Origin: Methylophilaceae bacterium
GTDB taxonomy: Bacteria > Pseudomonadota > Gammaproteobacteria > Burkholderiales > Methylophilaceae
DNA: 64,000 nucleotides
Reading direction: 5' to 3'
NCBI GenBank assembly: GCA_028823485.1
Contig: JAPKBG010000009.1
Coordinates: 23,340 to 87,339, forward strand
Shown: in pieces, positions 1 through 11,078 of the stretch
Position numbering within the stretch: the stretch's first letter is position 1
How the letters are laid out: every line of letters begins with the position of its first letter
Notes under the pieces: model-generated
Told to the model about the DNA's origin: nothing
What the model saw: only the letters and a program-made list of their open reading frames with translations
Databases searched by the model: none
Made by a program: the position numbers and the translations under genes

Positions 1-2199
<2,199 letters not shown>

Positions 2200-2241
2200 G
2201 TTTTGTCGAGTGTCATAGATGAAGAAAAACAGTAAAGAAAT

Positions 2242-2270
2242 AAAAAAGCGGACTTAGGATCCGCTTTTTT
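2242..2270 (+). terminator. Rho-independent terminator after gyrB
   Basis: An 11-bp perfect stem (AAAAAAGCGGA / TCCGCTTTTTT) with a 7-base loop is followed by T-rich sequence. It lies 42 bases after the gyrB stop. Because both arms are A/T-tailed it can also stop transcription of the convergent PepSY gene. Confidence 0.85.
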
Positions 2271-2332
2271 CAATCAAGTAAAGTTAACTATTCTTCACAA
2301 AGTTGATAGCTCTCATATCCAACCTCAACAAC

Positions 2333-2797
2333 CTAAACAGCATCAATCTCAACTTTTACTTTTTCTTTATCTGCTTCTAGGGTATCAACTTCGTAAGATG
2401 CTTTACCGTCAGATTCAAGCCCATGCTCAACGGCAATAATTCTACCTGGGTAAGCAGCTAACGCTGTTGCTCTTACAGTCTCTACACCCACTTTTGCGTG
2501 TGATGTAAATCTTGTGTCATCAGCTTGAACTTCTTCTTCAGTTTCTGTGATTTCACCCGTTTTAACACTACACTCGACTTCCCAAGCTTTACCATCCGCT
2601 GTTTCAATGTCTAATTCGTAGATAGGCATCCTATCTTCAACTTCATACTCAACCTTGATGATCTCACCAACATACTTAGCTAATGCTTTTTGTACACACT
2701 TGCCCATGCTGTCATAGGACTCAGCTTTAAACACACCATTATCATTCGTAGAAAAAGCAAGCGCCAATAAACTAACGCCAATTGATAAACGCAACAT
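2333..2797 (-). CDS. PepSY-domain secreted protein
   Basis: Small exported protein with two PepSY-like repeats, each with the pattern of a helix followed by a Y-E-hydrophobic-D/E strand and a lysine-rich end (around KVEYEVEDRMPIYELDIET and AVEHGLESDGKASYEVDT). PepSY domains are thought to inhibit proteases or act as periplasmic ligand modules; the substrate here is unknown. I start at 2797 because MLRLSIGVSLLALAFS makes a normal signal peptide; an upstream in-frame ATG at 2827 would add MSFLVFFGFF from a T-rich tract. Neither start has a good ribosome site. It is convergent with gyrB and shares its terminator. Confidence 0.8.
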   Translation of the reverse strand: MLRLSIGVSLLALAFSTNDNGVFKAESYDSMGKCVQKALAKYVGEIIKVEYEVEDRMPIYELDIETADGKAWEVECSVKTGEITETEEEVQADDTRFTSHAKVGVETVRATALAAYPGRIIAVEHGLESDGKASYEVDTLEADKEKVKVEIDAV

Positions 2798-2960
2798 AAA
2801 AAACCCAAAAAAAACCAAAAAACTCATAGTGCAGATTGTGAATCAATGCTGGGAAAGTTAAATAGACTATTGATTGTTTTACACCTTTAAAATATTTTTG
2901 ACTACTGGTAACCAATCACAACTTTTTAAAACCCATTTAGATTAATGTATTATCCATATA

Positions 2961-3638
2961 ATGATTCCCACAAATTTATTAGGCACAGCCAACATTCCAA
3001 ATGATGGCGGTGAACTGCAGCTATCTCAGCGCGGTAATGACTTTGTCATTGGGCTAAAAGGCGAGCCGGGTGAGTTAATGACCAGCCGGGTACATTCTTC
3101 TGAGTTGGCACTGGCTGAATTAGGTTGTGCACATATTGATGGTGTTGAAAACACAAGGGTGTTAGTTGGCGGTATGGGGATGGGTTTTACGCTGGCCGCC
3201 GCACTCAAAGCCACAACAGGCAGCGCTGAGGTGCACGTCGCTGAGCTAGTCCCTGAGATTATTGAGTGGAACAAAGGTCCGTTAGGTGAGTGTGCTGGTC
3301 AACCACTGGATGATGAGAGGGTGAGGGTTAAGTTGGGCGATATTGCAGCGCTGTTTAACACCAAGCAAGCGACTTACGATGCAATTTTATTAGATGTGGA
3401 TAACGGCCCAGAGGCTTTTACAAAAGATGACAACAGCAACCTATATACCGCAGAGAGTTTGCGAGCCATGCATCAAACCCTGCGACCTAAAGGCATACTC
3501 GCGGTATGGTCAGCTTGGCATGAACCTAATTTCATGAAACAATTAAAAAAAGCTAATTTTAAAAACGTCAGTTTTCAAACCGTCCGAGCGCATAAAGGTA
3601 AAGGCAGTAAACATACTATTTACTTAGCTCAAAAATAA
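2961..3638 (+). CDS. Spermidine-synthase-like SAM methyltransferase family protein
   Basis: A Rossmann-fold protein of 225 residues related to the polyamine synthase/class I methyltransferase superfamily. The nucleotide-binding glycine motif is LVGGMGMGFTLAAAL near residue 68, followed by the acidic strand end VAELVPEIIEW, and the motif LLDVDNGPEAF near residue 140 corresponds to the catalytic-aspartate region of spermidine synthases. It lacks the usual N-terminal beta-domain and the gatekeeping DGG pattern, so a real aminopropyl transferase activity is uncertain. It stands alone between the PepSY gene and the tautomerase, with an inverted repeat straight after its stop. Confidence 0.7.
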   Translation: MIPTNLLGTANIPNDGGELQLSQRGNDFVIGLKGEPGELMTSRVHSSELALAELGCAHIDGVENTRVLVGGMGMGFTLAAALKATTGSAEVHVAELVPEIIEWNKGPLGECAGQPLDDERVRVKLGDIAALFNTKQATYDAILLDVDNGPEAFTKDDNSNLYTAESLRAMHQTLRPKGILAVWSAWHEPNFMKQLKKANFKNVSFQTVRAHKGKGSKHTIYLAQK

Positions 3639-3640
3639 TC

Positions 3641-3712
3641 GGGTGACAAATTAAAGTAGTGCCATACATTATTGGTTTAAATACGCCTATAATCCCGATT
3701 AATGTGTCACCC
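3641..3712. repeat. 14-bp inverted repeat pair around a putative promoter
   Basis: The arms GGGTGACAAATTAA (3641-3654) and TTAATGTGTCACCC (3699-3712) are inverted repeats matching at 13 of 14 positions, separated by 44 bases. A TATAAT at 3688-3693 sits between them, just before the right arm, and faces the tautomerase gene at 3753. The spacing is large for a terminator hairpin; an operator pair is a better guess. No -35 of good quality is visible. Confidence 0.5.
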
Positions 3713-3752
3713 TTAATAGGAAAACCATTTTAAAAAAACTACGAGATTACAT

Positions 3753-4142
3753 ATGCCACTTATTCGAATAGATATCACAGAAGGTCGTTCAGATGCCGCC
3801 ATTAAAACCTTAATGGATACCGTTCAAGATTGTGTGGTTGAAGCATTTAAAGTACCTGTAAAAGACAGGTATCAAATTATCACAGAACATAAACCAGGTA
3901 GAATAATCTTGGAAGATACTGGTTTGGGTTTTGAGCGAACTGACCAAGCGATTGTGATTCAAGTATTTACTAGCCCGAGAACAACAGTGAATAAAACTAA
4001 GTTTTATAAATTATTGGCGGATAACTTAAAAGAGCAATGTGGTTTAAACCCTAAAGATTTAATGGTTTCTGTGATGACGAATACTGATGTCGATTGGAGT
4101 TTTGGTTTTGGCTCGACACAATATTTATCAGGTGAGCTGTAA
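3753..4142 (+). CDS. Tautomerase family protein
   Basis: A 129-residue member of the tautomerase superfamily. Proline follows the initiator methionine (MPLIRIDITEGRS), giving the N-terminal catalytic Pro-1 that defines this family after methionine removal. Length matches the fused two-module MSAD/cis-CaaD-like group rather than the 60-residue 4-oxalocrotonate tautomerase, and the substrate cannot be deduced. It heads a tight group with the broken tpiA 12 bases downstream and the glycosyltransferase that overlaps tpiA, so the three were probably one transcript. Confidence 0.8.
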   Translation: MPLIRIDITEGRSDAAIKTLMDTVQDCVVEAFKVPVKDRYQIITEHKPGRIILEDTGLGFERTDQAIVIQVFTSPRTTVNKTKFYKLLADNLKEQCGLNPKDLMVSVMTNTDVDWSFGFGSTQYLSGEL

Positions 4143-4154
4143 AAGAACGAGTCT

Positions 4155-4945
4155 ATGCGAAAACCATTAGCAGCCGGTAATTGGAAGCTGAACGGGATCC
4201 TTGCGGAAAATAAAATTCGCATACAGGTTATTGTTAATGCACTGGAAAACCTAGTGCACGCAGAAGTTGGACTTTGTTTACCGTATTTGTACTTGTTCAG
4301 GTTCAGCAGTTGTTAGCTAATACTGGTTTACTATTAGGTTCGCAGAATGTGAGTCAATTTGTGCAAAGCGCATATACGGCGTGTGTATCGGCGGAGATGG
4401 TGGCGGAGTTTGGTTGCCAGCTGGTGATTGTTGGGCATTCTGAGCGGCGACATTATACTGCTGAAAACAGTGCAAAAGCGGTGATGAGAATTAAAAGAGC
4501 AGCTGATGCAGGGATTACGCCAATTTATTGTATCGGTGAAACACAGTCTGAACATGCGGTAGGCGATGCAAAGCAGGTGATAAAAGCACCGCTATTGGCT
4601 TTATTAGATTTGGGTAAAGCTAGCTTAGAAAAAGTAAAATCATTTGGTTTGGTGATTGCTTACGAACCTGTCTCGGCGATTGGTACAGAGCAAGCGGCGA
4701 CGCCAGCGATTGCACAAAATATGTATGCATTTATCCGCGTGTTATTAGCAAAACATGATGTGGTATTTGCTGAAAAAACGCGAATTATTTATGGCAGTAG
4801 TGTTACGCCAGATAATGCAAAAGCACTATTTACAATGCCTGATATAGATGGTGGCCTAGTTGGTAGAGCGTCATTAAACGCAGCATCATTTGCAACAGTA
4901 TGTGCTGCCGTTGATGGACAACAGGACGCATCAACACATGAATAA
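4155..4945 (+). pseudogene. tpiA: Second triosephosphate isomerase gene, frameshifted
   Basis: The ATG at 4155 opens a clear TIM N-terminus (MRKPLAAGNWKLNG, with catalytic Lys), but that frame stops near 4316. The rest of the protein continues in another frame from about 4290 (VQVQQLLANTG, then LGSQNVS, VGHSERR with catalytic His, AYEPVSAIGTE with catalytic Glu, YGSSV phosphate loop, DGGLVGRASL). One inserted base explains the break. Family-conserved loop residues also differ: the usual YEPVWAIGTG reads YEPVSAIGTE and YGGSV reads YGSSV. This points to relaxed selection and to a functional tpiA elsewhere in the genome. The stop overlaps the next gene's start in ATGAATAA. Confidence 0.85.
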
Positions 4946-6161
4946 AGTTTTAGTGATTGGCTATGTTTGGCCAGAGCCAAACTCATCGGCAGCAGGCTAT
5001 CAGATGATGGCAATTTTACGAGTCTATAAACAACAGGGTTGGCAGGTTAAATTTGCCACACCAGCACAGCAAACAGACCATATGGTTGACTTGGCGGCTG
5101 AGGGTATCAGCAGTCAACCCATTGAATTGAATAGCGATAGCTTTAATGACTACTTAATGCAGTATCAACCCGATATTGTGCATTTTGATCGATTTATGAT
5201 GGAAGAGCAGTTTGGTTGGCGTGTCGATAAATTTTCGCCAGATGCATTGAAAATACTCGATACAGTCGATATTCAATGTTTACGTGATGCAAGACATCAG
5301 GCATTAAAAGCGAATCGTGATTTGATCCAACAGGATTTAACCAGCGATCTTGCAAAGCGAGAGATTGCTGCTATTTTACGTTGCGATATCGCATTGATTA
5401 TTTCTGCATATGAAATGACGCTATTAACCGAGCGTTTCAATGTTAATCCAGATTTATTACATTACTTACCGTTTATGGTTGATTTGGCAGCGCTGCCAGT
5501 GAAAACCAAAAGCTTTGACGAACGGCAACACTTTATGACAATAGGTAACTTTAGGCATGCGCCCAACTGGGATGCGGTGTTATATTTGCAATCGATTTGG
5601 CCACTCATTAGAAAAAAGTTACCGGAAGCAGAGTTGCATATTTATGGCTCCTATCCGCCACCAAAAGCAACAGCGCTCAATAATCTTAAGACGGGATTTT
5701 TAATCAAAGGCTGGGTAGAGGATGCCTACACGGTAATAGAAGGCGCACGGGTTACCTTGGCACCGCTTAGATTTGGTGCTGGCTTGAAAGGGAAGTTGTT
5801 GGATGCGATGGTAATGCAAACACCAAGTGTGACGACATCGATAGGCGCCGAAGGGATGACGGTGCCAGACGCACCATGGCCGGGTACGGTTGCCAATGAT
5901 ATTGAAATTTTTGCAGGCGCGGCCGTGAAATTGTATCAAGATAAAGTCGCCTGGGAATTAGCAAGAAGTCATACATTAACGCACGTGAGAAAGCAGTTTA
6001 ATGCCGTCGTTTTGTCACGACAGTTAGTTGAAAAAATAGCCAAGGTACAAGAAAATTTAACACAACACCGCATAAATAATTTTACAGGTGCGATGTTGAA
6101 GCATCACACCATGGCCAGTACTAAATACCTATCGCAATGGATTATGGAAAAAAACAAATAG
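4938..6161 (+). CDS. Glycosyltransferase family 4-type protein
   Basis: A 407-residue GT-B glycosyltransferase, probably transferring a sugar from a nucleotide-activated donor to a cell-envelope glycan. The N-terminal half begins MNKVLVIGYVWPEPNSSAAGYQ, with the glycine/serine-rich acceptor-side loop. The C-terminal half carries TIGNFRHAPNWDAVLYL, LHIYGSYPP and the donor-binding region VTLAPLRFGAGLKGKLLDAM, close to the EX7E zone of GT4 enzymes. I choose the ATG at 4938, not the in-frame one at 4890, because it gives the standard N-terminal strand and overlaps the tpiA stop by 8 bases. Acceptor unknown. It converges on relA with only 12 bases between the stops. Confidence 0.85.
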   Translation: MNKVLVIGYVWPEPNSSAAGYQMMAILRVYKQQGWQVKFATPAQQTDHMVDLAAEGISSQPIELNSDSFNDYLMQYQPDIVHFDRFMMEEQFGWRVDKFSPDALKILDTVDIQCLRDARHQALKANRDLIQQDLTSDLAKREIAAILRCDIALIISAYEMTLLTERFNVNPDLLHYLPFMVDLAALPVKTKSFDERQHFMTIGNFRHAPNWDAVLYLQSIWPLIRKKLPEAELHIYGSYPPPKATALNNLKTGFLIKGWVEDAYTVIEGARVTLAPLRFGAGLKGKLLDAMVMQTPSVTTSIGAEGMTVPDAPWPGTVANDIEIFAGAAVKLYQDKVAWELARSHTLTHVRKQFNAVVLSRQLVEKIAKVQENLTQHRINNFTGAMLKHHTMASTKYLSQWIMEKNK

Positions 6162-6173
6162 CGATTATTTTTT

Positions 6174-8000
6174 CTATTGACACCACTCAGCACTGAATAA
6201 GCGATCATGCCGCTCACTTTCTAGACGTTCAATAAAGCGACAATCTTGTTTATGGACAGTCACGCCGCGGTCACGCGTAACATAAGCGGTAATGGCATCA
6301 GGAAAAACAGGTTTGCAACATTTGGCCATGTTGGTTTGTAGGTTGCCGACACCTTCTAGTATCACCTCAGTAGGCGGAGCATATAATGGTGTTTTATGCG
6401 GAACATGCTGTTGTGGTTTTGCAGTCAGCTTAGGATTCACTGCTTCTTGAGGACGTCCAGTAGAACGTTCTTCTGATGTTTGACGCCTAAACCAATGCCG
6501 CACTTTTGCACGCGCACTCGCACTTTTTAAGTAACCCAATGTAGCGCGAATCCAGTCACGGCTCGGCGCACCAATTTTATTGGTCAGAATTTCAACGTGC
6601 TGTGCATTTTGTAGCTGGTAATTAAGTGGGACGATATGACCATCGACTTTCGCACCACGGGTGCGGTGACCTAAATCGGTATGTACCGCGTAGGCAAAAT
6701 CAATTGGCGTGGCACCTTTAGGTAAGTCAACCACATTGCCTTGCGGGGTAAACACATAGACGTTTTCTTGAAACAACTCGGTATTGAACTGCTCGAGCAA
6801 ATCACTGCTATCTTTTGGCTCTTCTTCCCATGTCAATATTTGACGGAGGAGTGCAATTTTTTCATCAAGGACAGCATCATCTTTACTACCATCTTTGTAA
6901 CGCCAATGTGCTGCTACACCCAGCTCTGAATAAGCATGCATTTCATGGGTGCGAATTTGCACCTCTAGTGCTAAATCTTTTGGCCCATTAACGGCGGTAT
7001 GTAGAGAACGGTAGTTGTTGCTTTTAGGTTTAGCGATATAGTCATCAAACTCACTGGCAATGGGTTGCCATAAGGCTTGTACGACACTCAGCGCGCTATA
7101 ACAACCCTCTACGGTATTGACTAAAATACGCACGGCATGGACGTCAAACAATTGTTCAAATGTCAGGTGTTTGCGGCGCATTTTATTTATGATACTGTAG
7201 ATATGTTTAGGCCGGCCAGCAACATCCGCTTTAATATTTTCAGCGGAAAGCCGCTCTTTCAACACTTGTTCGACCTGTTGAATATATTGCTCACGATCGA
7301 GCCGACGCGCATCTAATGACTTAGCGACCTCTTTATAAAGGACAGGCTCTAGAAAGCGTAAAGAAAGGTCTTCCATTTCCCACTTGAGCTGCCAAACACC
7401 GAGGCGATTAGCCAGAGGCGCATAAACGCCTTGAATTTCTCTTGCCACCTTTTGTTGTAGGTGAGCGCTAGCCTTGGAAAGGCTGCGAAGTGTTTGGGTG
7501 CGCTCAGCAAGTTTAATCAATACCACGCGAATATCTTGCACCATAGCCAATAGCATCTTACGGAGGCTTTCGATCTGGTGGCTTTGATCGCTATTGCTTT
7601 TATCTAGCTGGTTTAATTTTTCAAAATCACTAAATGTTTGTACTTGCTCGATTTTCATTAATCCCGCGACCAAGTTGCGAATGTTGTCACCAAAGCGGGC
7701 TTTAAGTGTTTCTTGCCAATTGTCGATATGGCGAGGCGTGGCATATAAAATAGCAGCAGCGACGGCCTCTGCATCGAGATGTAAGCTAACGAGAATGGCT
7801 GCTGTCGCGGTCGCATGCTGCATCAATGGAAGTTCTGTTCTCTCTTTATGGCCGTCATAAGCTAAGCTTGCCAGCTGGCAAGCTTGCTTAATCACTTCAA
7901 CTTCTGTTGCTGAAAAAGTGTTTGATAAAGACATAATCCATGCCTCGGTCTCCTGATCGGATACCGCAGGGATTTGTAACGCACTAGAGCCGTGAATCAT
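6174..8000 (-). CDS. relA: RelA-type (p)ppGpp synthetase lacking the C-terminal ACT domain
   Basis: Stringent-response alarmone synthetase making (p)ppGpp from ATP and GTP/GDP. The N-terminal HD domain is degenerate: where hydrolases have an HD pair this protein reads ILYATPRHIDNW, as in synthetase-only RelA. The synthetase domain has EFDDYIAKPKSNNYRSLHT, the acidic EXDD signature of RelA rather than the RXKD of SpoT. TGS (VYVFTPQGNVVDLPKG) and zinc-finger region (MAKCCKPVFPDAI, HKQDC) follow, then translation stops after SAEW, exactly where the ACT/RRM domain should begin. At 608 residues it is about 130 short of the family. It follows dodecin by 6 bases and is convergent with the glycosyltransferase. 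Confidence 0.9.
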   Translation of the reverse strand: MIHGSSALQIPAVSDQETEAWIMSLSNTFSATEVEVIKQACQLASLAYDGHKERTELPLMQHATATAAILVSLHLDAEAVAAAILYATPRHIDNWQETLKARFGDNIRNLVAGLMKIEQVQTFSDFEKLNQLDKSNSDQSHQIESLRKMLLAMVQDIRVVLIKLAERTQTLRSLSKASAHLQQKVAREIQGVYAPLANRLGVWQLKWEMEDLSLRFLEPVLYKEVAKSLDARRLDREQYIQQVEQVLKERLSAENIKADVAGRPKHIYSIINKMRRKHLTFEQLFDVHAVRILVNTVEGCYSALSVVQALWQPIASEFDDYIAKPKSNNYRSLHTAVNGPKDLALEVQIRTHEMHAYSELGVAAHWRYKDGSKDDAVLDEKIALLRQILTWEEEPKDSSDLLEQFNTELFQENVYVFTPQGNVVDLPKGATPIDFAYAVHTDLGHRTRGAKVDGHIVPLNYQLQNAQHVEILTNKIGAPSRDWIRATLGYLKSASARAKVRHWFRRQTSEERSTGRPQEAVNPKLTAKPQQHVPHKTPLYAPPTEVILEGVGNLQTNMAKCCKPVFPDAITAYVTRDRGVTVHKQDCRFIERLESERHDRLFSAEWCQ

Positions 8001-8006
8001 GAGTGA

Positions 8007-8219
8007 TTAGTCTTCGACTCTAAACCCTACTTTTATGGCGACCTGATAATGGCCAATTTTGCCATTTACAATATGACCACGTGTTTCTAATACTTCAAAC
8101 CAATCCATGTGTTTAATGCTGGTTGCTGCTTTAGCAATCGCATTTTGAATGGCCTCATCAGTCCCAATGGGCGAGCTGCCAACTAGTTCGATTTTTTTAT
8201 AGGTGTGTGTTGTCGCCAT
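8007..8219 (-). CDS. Dodecin family flavin-binding protein
   Basis: A 70-residue dodecin, a small protein that assembles into a hollow dodecamer and sequesters flavins. Diagnostic features are KKIELVGSSPIGTDEAIQNA at the N-terminus, the central DWFEVLETRGHI with the flavin-stacking tryptophan, and the C-terminal strand YQVAIKVGF. I choose ATG 8219 because GGAGAG stands five bases upstream; an in-frame ATG four codons earlier has no such site. It is the first gene of a short operon with relA. Confidence 0.9.
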   Translation of the reverse strand: MATTHTYKKIELVGSSPIGTDEAIQNAIAKAATSIKHMDWFEVLETRGHIVNGKIGHYQVAIKVGFRVED

Positions 8220-8428
8220 ATTGCTCTCCAAATGATAGTGAATTCATAAATTAAGATGATGACTGTAATCATCACCTTTTTAGTGCGTTATGACCAGTAG
8301 AGTTTCTACGTAGTTCACGTTTGTATTCTATCAAACGTTTTGGCTCTCATGCTATGCTGTTGCCTTTGGTCACCTTGTGATTTAAATAAAAAATTAAATC
8401 ATAAAACCCATACTAGAGAATTCACACC

Positions 8429-10174
8429 ATGACCAATACGACAAACGAAACCTTTATTACTAGTAAAGATGCATCATTAGAATCTTCTATCAGCACTTTG
8501 CAGCGGAAGTTAGCGGCGCTCGATATCCATGTAGAAGAAAAGTCATGGCTCAATGAGGTTGAGGGTATTTGGTCTGTACATGTGACGAACCGCGATTGCC
8601 CACGCTTGTTTACCAATGGTAAAGGCGCATCGCAATTGGCGGCGCGTGCCAGTGCGTTGGGCGAGTACTTTGAGCGCTTGGGTACCAATTATTTATGGAC
8701 AGATTTTTACCTAGGCGAAACCATCGCAAGTGCTGATTGGGTACATTATCCTAATGAGCAATGGTTTCCGCTACAAGGCGAGGCATGGCCGACGGAGATT
8801 CTGACGCCAGAGCTACAACAATTCTATAACCCAGAAGAAACAGTCGCTGCGAGTCAGTTAATTGATTTGAATTCTGGGAATAAAGCGCGTGGTATTTGTG
8901 CGATTCCATACACGCGTTTACGCGATGATAAAACAATATTGTTTCCGGTTAATTTGATCGGCAATATTTATGTCAGTAACGGCATGAGCGCGGGTAACAC
9001 TATGATGGAAGCGCGCACCCAAGCGTTGGCGGAGATTTTCGAACGCAATATTAAAAATCGCATTATTGCAGAAGGCATTTGCTTGCCCGATGTGCCAGAA
9101 GAAGTGATTGCTCGCTATCCGCGTATCGCATCAGGTATAAAGGGGTTGCGTGATGCAGGTTATGGTATCTTGGTGAAAGATGCATCACTTGGTGGTGAAT
9201 ATCCAGTCATGAATGTGACCTTGTTGCACCCTGAAGATCAAGGTTGTTTTGCAAGCTTTGGTGCGCATCCGCGCTTTGAAGTGGCATTAGAGCGTTCGCT
9301 GACTGAGCTGATTCAAGGCCGTGCGCTAGATAGCTTAGGGGGCTTTGTTAAGCCAGGTTTTGATATGGAGGAAATTGCTGACTCGCAAAACTTAGAAATT
9401 CATTTTGTGGATTCGAGTGGCGTGGTTAGTTGGGAGTTTTTACGTAGCACACCAGATTATGAGTTTGTCGACTGGAACTTTGGTACGACAACAGAAGAGG
9501 ATTACAACTGGAGCGTGAACAAGATTCAAGATGGCGGACATGATTGTTACGTTGCTGATTTTGAACATTTGGATGTCTATTCTTGCCGTATCTTTGTGCC
9601 AGGGATGAGTGAGATTTATCCGGTAGAAGAGCTGGAGTGGCAAAATAATACGGTCGGTAATGAGGTGCGTGTTTATACACAACGCTTGCAAACATTGACT
9701 GGAGAAGAGTCGGCCGAGTTATTAGACCTGCTGTTGTGTTTGAATTTTCAAGATGATTTACATGTGTATATCTTGATTGGCTTATGTGCAGATGCGAAGT
9801 CACCTTGGTTAGACCTACGCATTGGCGAATTGAAAGCCTTGGCGGCGATTGCTGCTGGTGATAAAGATGAGATATTGGGCGGCTGTGAATGGGTAGCGCA
9901 AATCAATGATTTACCAGTAGCACGCTTGAAGGTCTATAGCTGTATTGCTGATTTAGTACAAATTGCAGAGAATTTAGAAAAAGATGTGACGTTATATCAA
10001 GCGAATTTAGCTTTGATGTATGGCGAAACCACCTTGCAACAAGCGCTGAGCCTGTTTAATCAAGAAACTCAGTATTTTGGGCTAAACGATTTGGGTGCGA
10101 ACTACGAAGGCAGCCAAATGCATCAACAACTATTAGCGGCTTATGACAAAGTGAGAGCGCCCCAAATAGGTTAA
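8429..10174 (+). CDS. ycaO: YcaO family protein (RpS12 methylthiotransferase accessory factor)
   Basis: Full-length YcaO-domain protein of 581 residues, close to the 586 of E. coli YcaO, with the same N-terminal opening (ITSKDASLESSISTLQRKLAALD). YcaO-family enzymes bind ATP and activate amide bonds; the E. coli protein supports RimO-dependent methylthiolation of ribosomal protein S12. ATP-site residues lie in the GKGAS...ALGEYFER and EARTQALAEIFER segments, and the C-terminal region is TPR-like, not the proline-rich tail of azoline-forming homologues. No precursor peptide or RiPP genes are adjacent, so the housekeeping role is the better call. rlmF follows by 6 bases. Confidence 0.9.
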   Translation: MTNTTNETFITSKDASLESSISTLQRKLAALDIHVEEKSWLNEVEGIWSVHVTNRDCPRLFTNGKGASQLAARASALGEYFERLGTNYLWTDFYLGETIASADWVHYPNEQWFPLQGEAWPTEILTPELQQFYNPEETVAASQLIDLNSGNKARGICAIPYTRLRDDKTILFPVNLIGNIYVSNGMSAGNTMMEARTQALAEIFERNIKNRIIAEGICLPDVPEEVIARYPRIASGIKGLRDAGYGILVKDASLGGEYPVMNVTLLHPEDQGCFASFGAHPRFEVALERSLTELIQGRALDSLGGFVKPGFDMEEIADSQNLEIHFVDSSGVVSWEFLRSTPDYEFVDWNFGTTTEEDYNWSVNKIQDGGHDCYVADFEHLDVYSCRIFVPGMSEIYPVEELEWQNNTVGNEVRVYTQRLQTLTGEESAELLDLLLCLNFQDDLHVYILIGLCADAKSPWLDLRIGELKALAAIAAGDKDEILGGCEWVAQINDLPVARLKVYSCIADLVQIAENLEKDVTLYQANLALMYGETTLQQALSLFNQETQYFGLNDLGANYEGSQMHQQLLAAYDKVRAPQIG

Positions 10175-10180
10175 GCGCAT

Positions 10181-11071
10181 TTGAAACCTACGCAAATAAA
10201 AACGACACTACACCCTCGCAACCAGCATCGTGACCGGTATGATTTTGAGCAACTAGTTGAGACGAGTGCGGCGTTAAAGCCTTACGTGAAGCCCAATAAA
10301 TTTGGGGATGCTTCGATTGACTTTGCTAATCCACAAGCGGTTAAAACACTGAACCAAGCCTTGTTAAAGCGTTTTTATCAAGTCGCGGTTTGGGATGTTC
10401 CTAAGCAGTATCTTTGCCCACCTATTCCAGGGCGAGCAGATTATTTACATTATTTAGCGGATCTACTAACGGACAATCAGTTGAACAGTGAGTCGGCTCG
10501 CGTGTTGGATATTGGTGTCGGTGCGAATGTGATTTACCCGCTCATCGGTCATCATAGTTATGGATGGCAATTTGTCGGCGCTGATATAGATGCGGCGGCA
10601 TTGCGCAACGCACAACAGATTGTTGATGCTAATGACTTAAACAACCCAATAGGACTGCGGTTGCAAAATAATAAAACGGCCATTTTTAATGGCGTGATAC
10701 AAAAAGGCGAGCACTTTACTGCTGCGATATGCAATCCACCATTTCATGCTTCTAAAGCAGATGCACAAGCGGGCGCACAGCGCAAATGGCGAGGCCTTGG
10801 TAAAAGCGGGAAAACGGCGTTGAATTTTGGTGGACAAAGCAATGAACTGTATTGTGAAGGTGGTGAAGAAGCTTTTATCATTAACATGATTAACGAAAGC
10901 CAGTTATTCGCAACACAATGTATTTGGTTTACGACATTGGTCTCCAAAGCGACAACCTTACCCAGCGTTTATCGCGCATTGAAAAAAGTGGGTGCGCGAG
11001 CCGTTAAAACTATCGAGATGCAACAGGGACAAAAGCAAAGCCGTATTGTGGCTTGGACCTACTTTAAATGA
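10181..11071 (+). CDS. rlmF: 23S rRNA (adenine(1618)-N(6))-methyltransferase
   Basis: RlmF installs N6-methyladenine at position 1618 of 23S rRNA using SAM. Visible are LHPRNQHRDRYDFEQLV at the N-terminus, the SAM-binding motif VLDIGVGANVIYPLIG near residue 109, and the catalytic NPPFHAS motif near residue 185, typical of N6-adenine methyltransferases. The 296-residue length is normal. The start is TTG at 10181, the only codon giving the conserved N-terminus. It probably shares a transcript with ycaO and is convergent with the broken UbiM-like gene, whose stop is 7 bases away. Confidence 0.93.
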   Translation: MKPTQIKTTLHPRNQHRDRYDFEQLVETSAALKPYVKPNKFGDASIDFANPQAVKTLNQALLKRFYQVAVWDVPKQYLCPPIPGRADYLHYLADLLTDNQLNSESARVLDIGVGANVIYPLIGHHSYGWQFVGADIDAAALRNAQQIVDANDLNNPIGLRLQNNKTAIFNGVIQKGEHFTAAICNPPFHASKADAQAGAQRKWRGLGKSGKTALNFGGQSNELYCEGGEEAFIINMINESQLFATQCIWFTTLVSKATTLPSVYRALKKVGARAVKTIEMQQGQKQSRIVAWTYFK

Positions 11072-11078
11072 GGTGGCC

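Noticed and set aside
8429..11071. YcaO gene as part of a RiPP (thiazole/oxazole) cluster
   Set aside because: No precursor peptide, dehydrogenase or protease is adjacent and the protein matches the E. coli-type housekeeping YcaO; rlmF is its neighbour.
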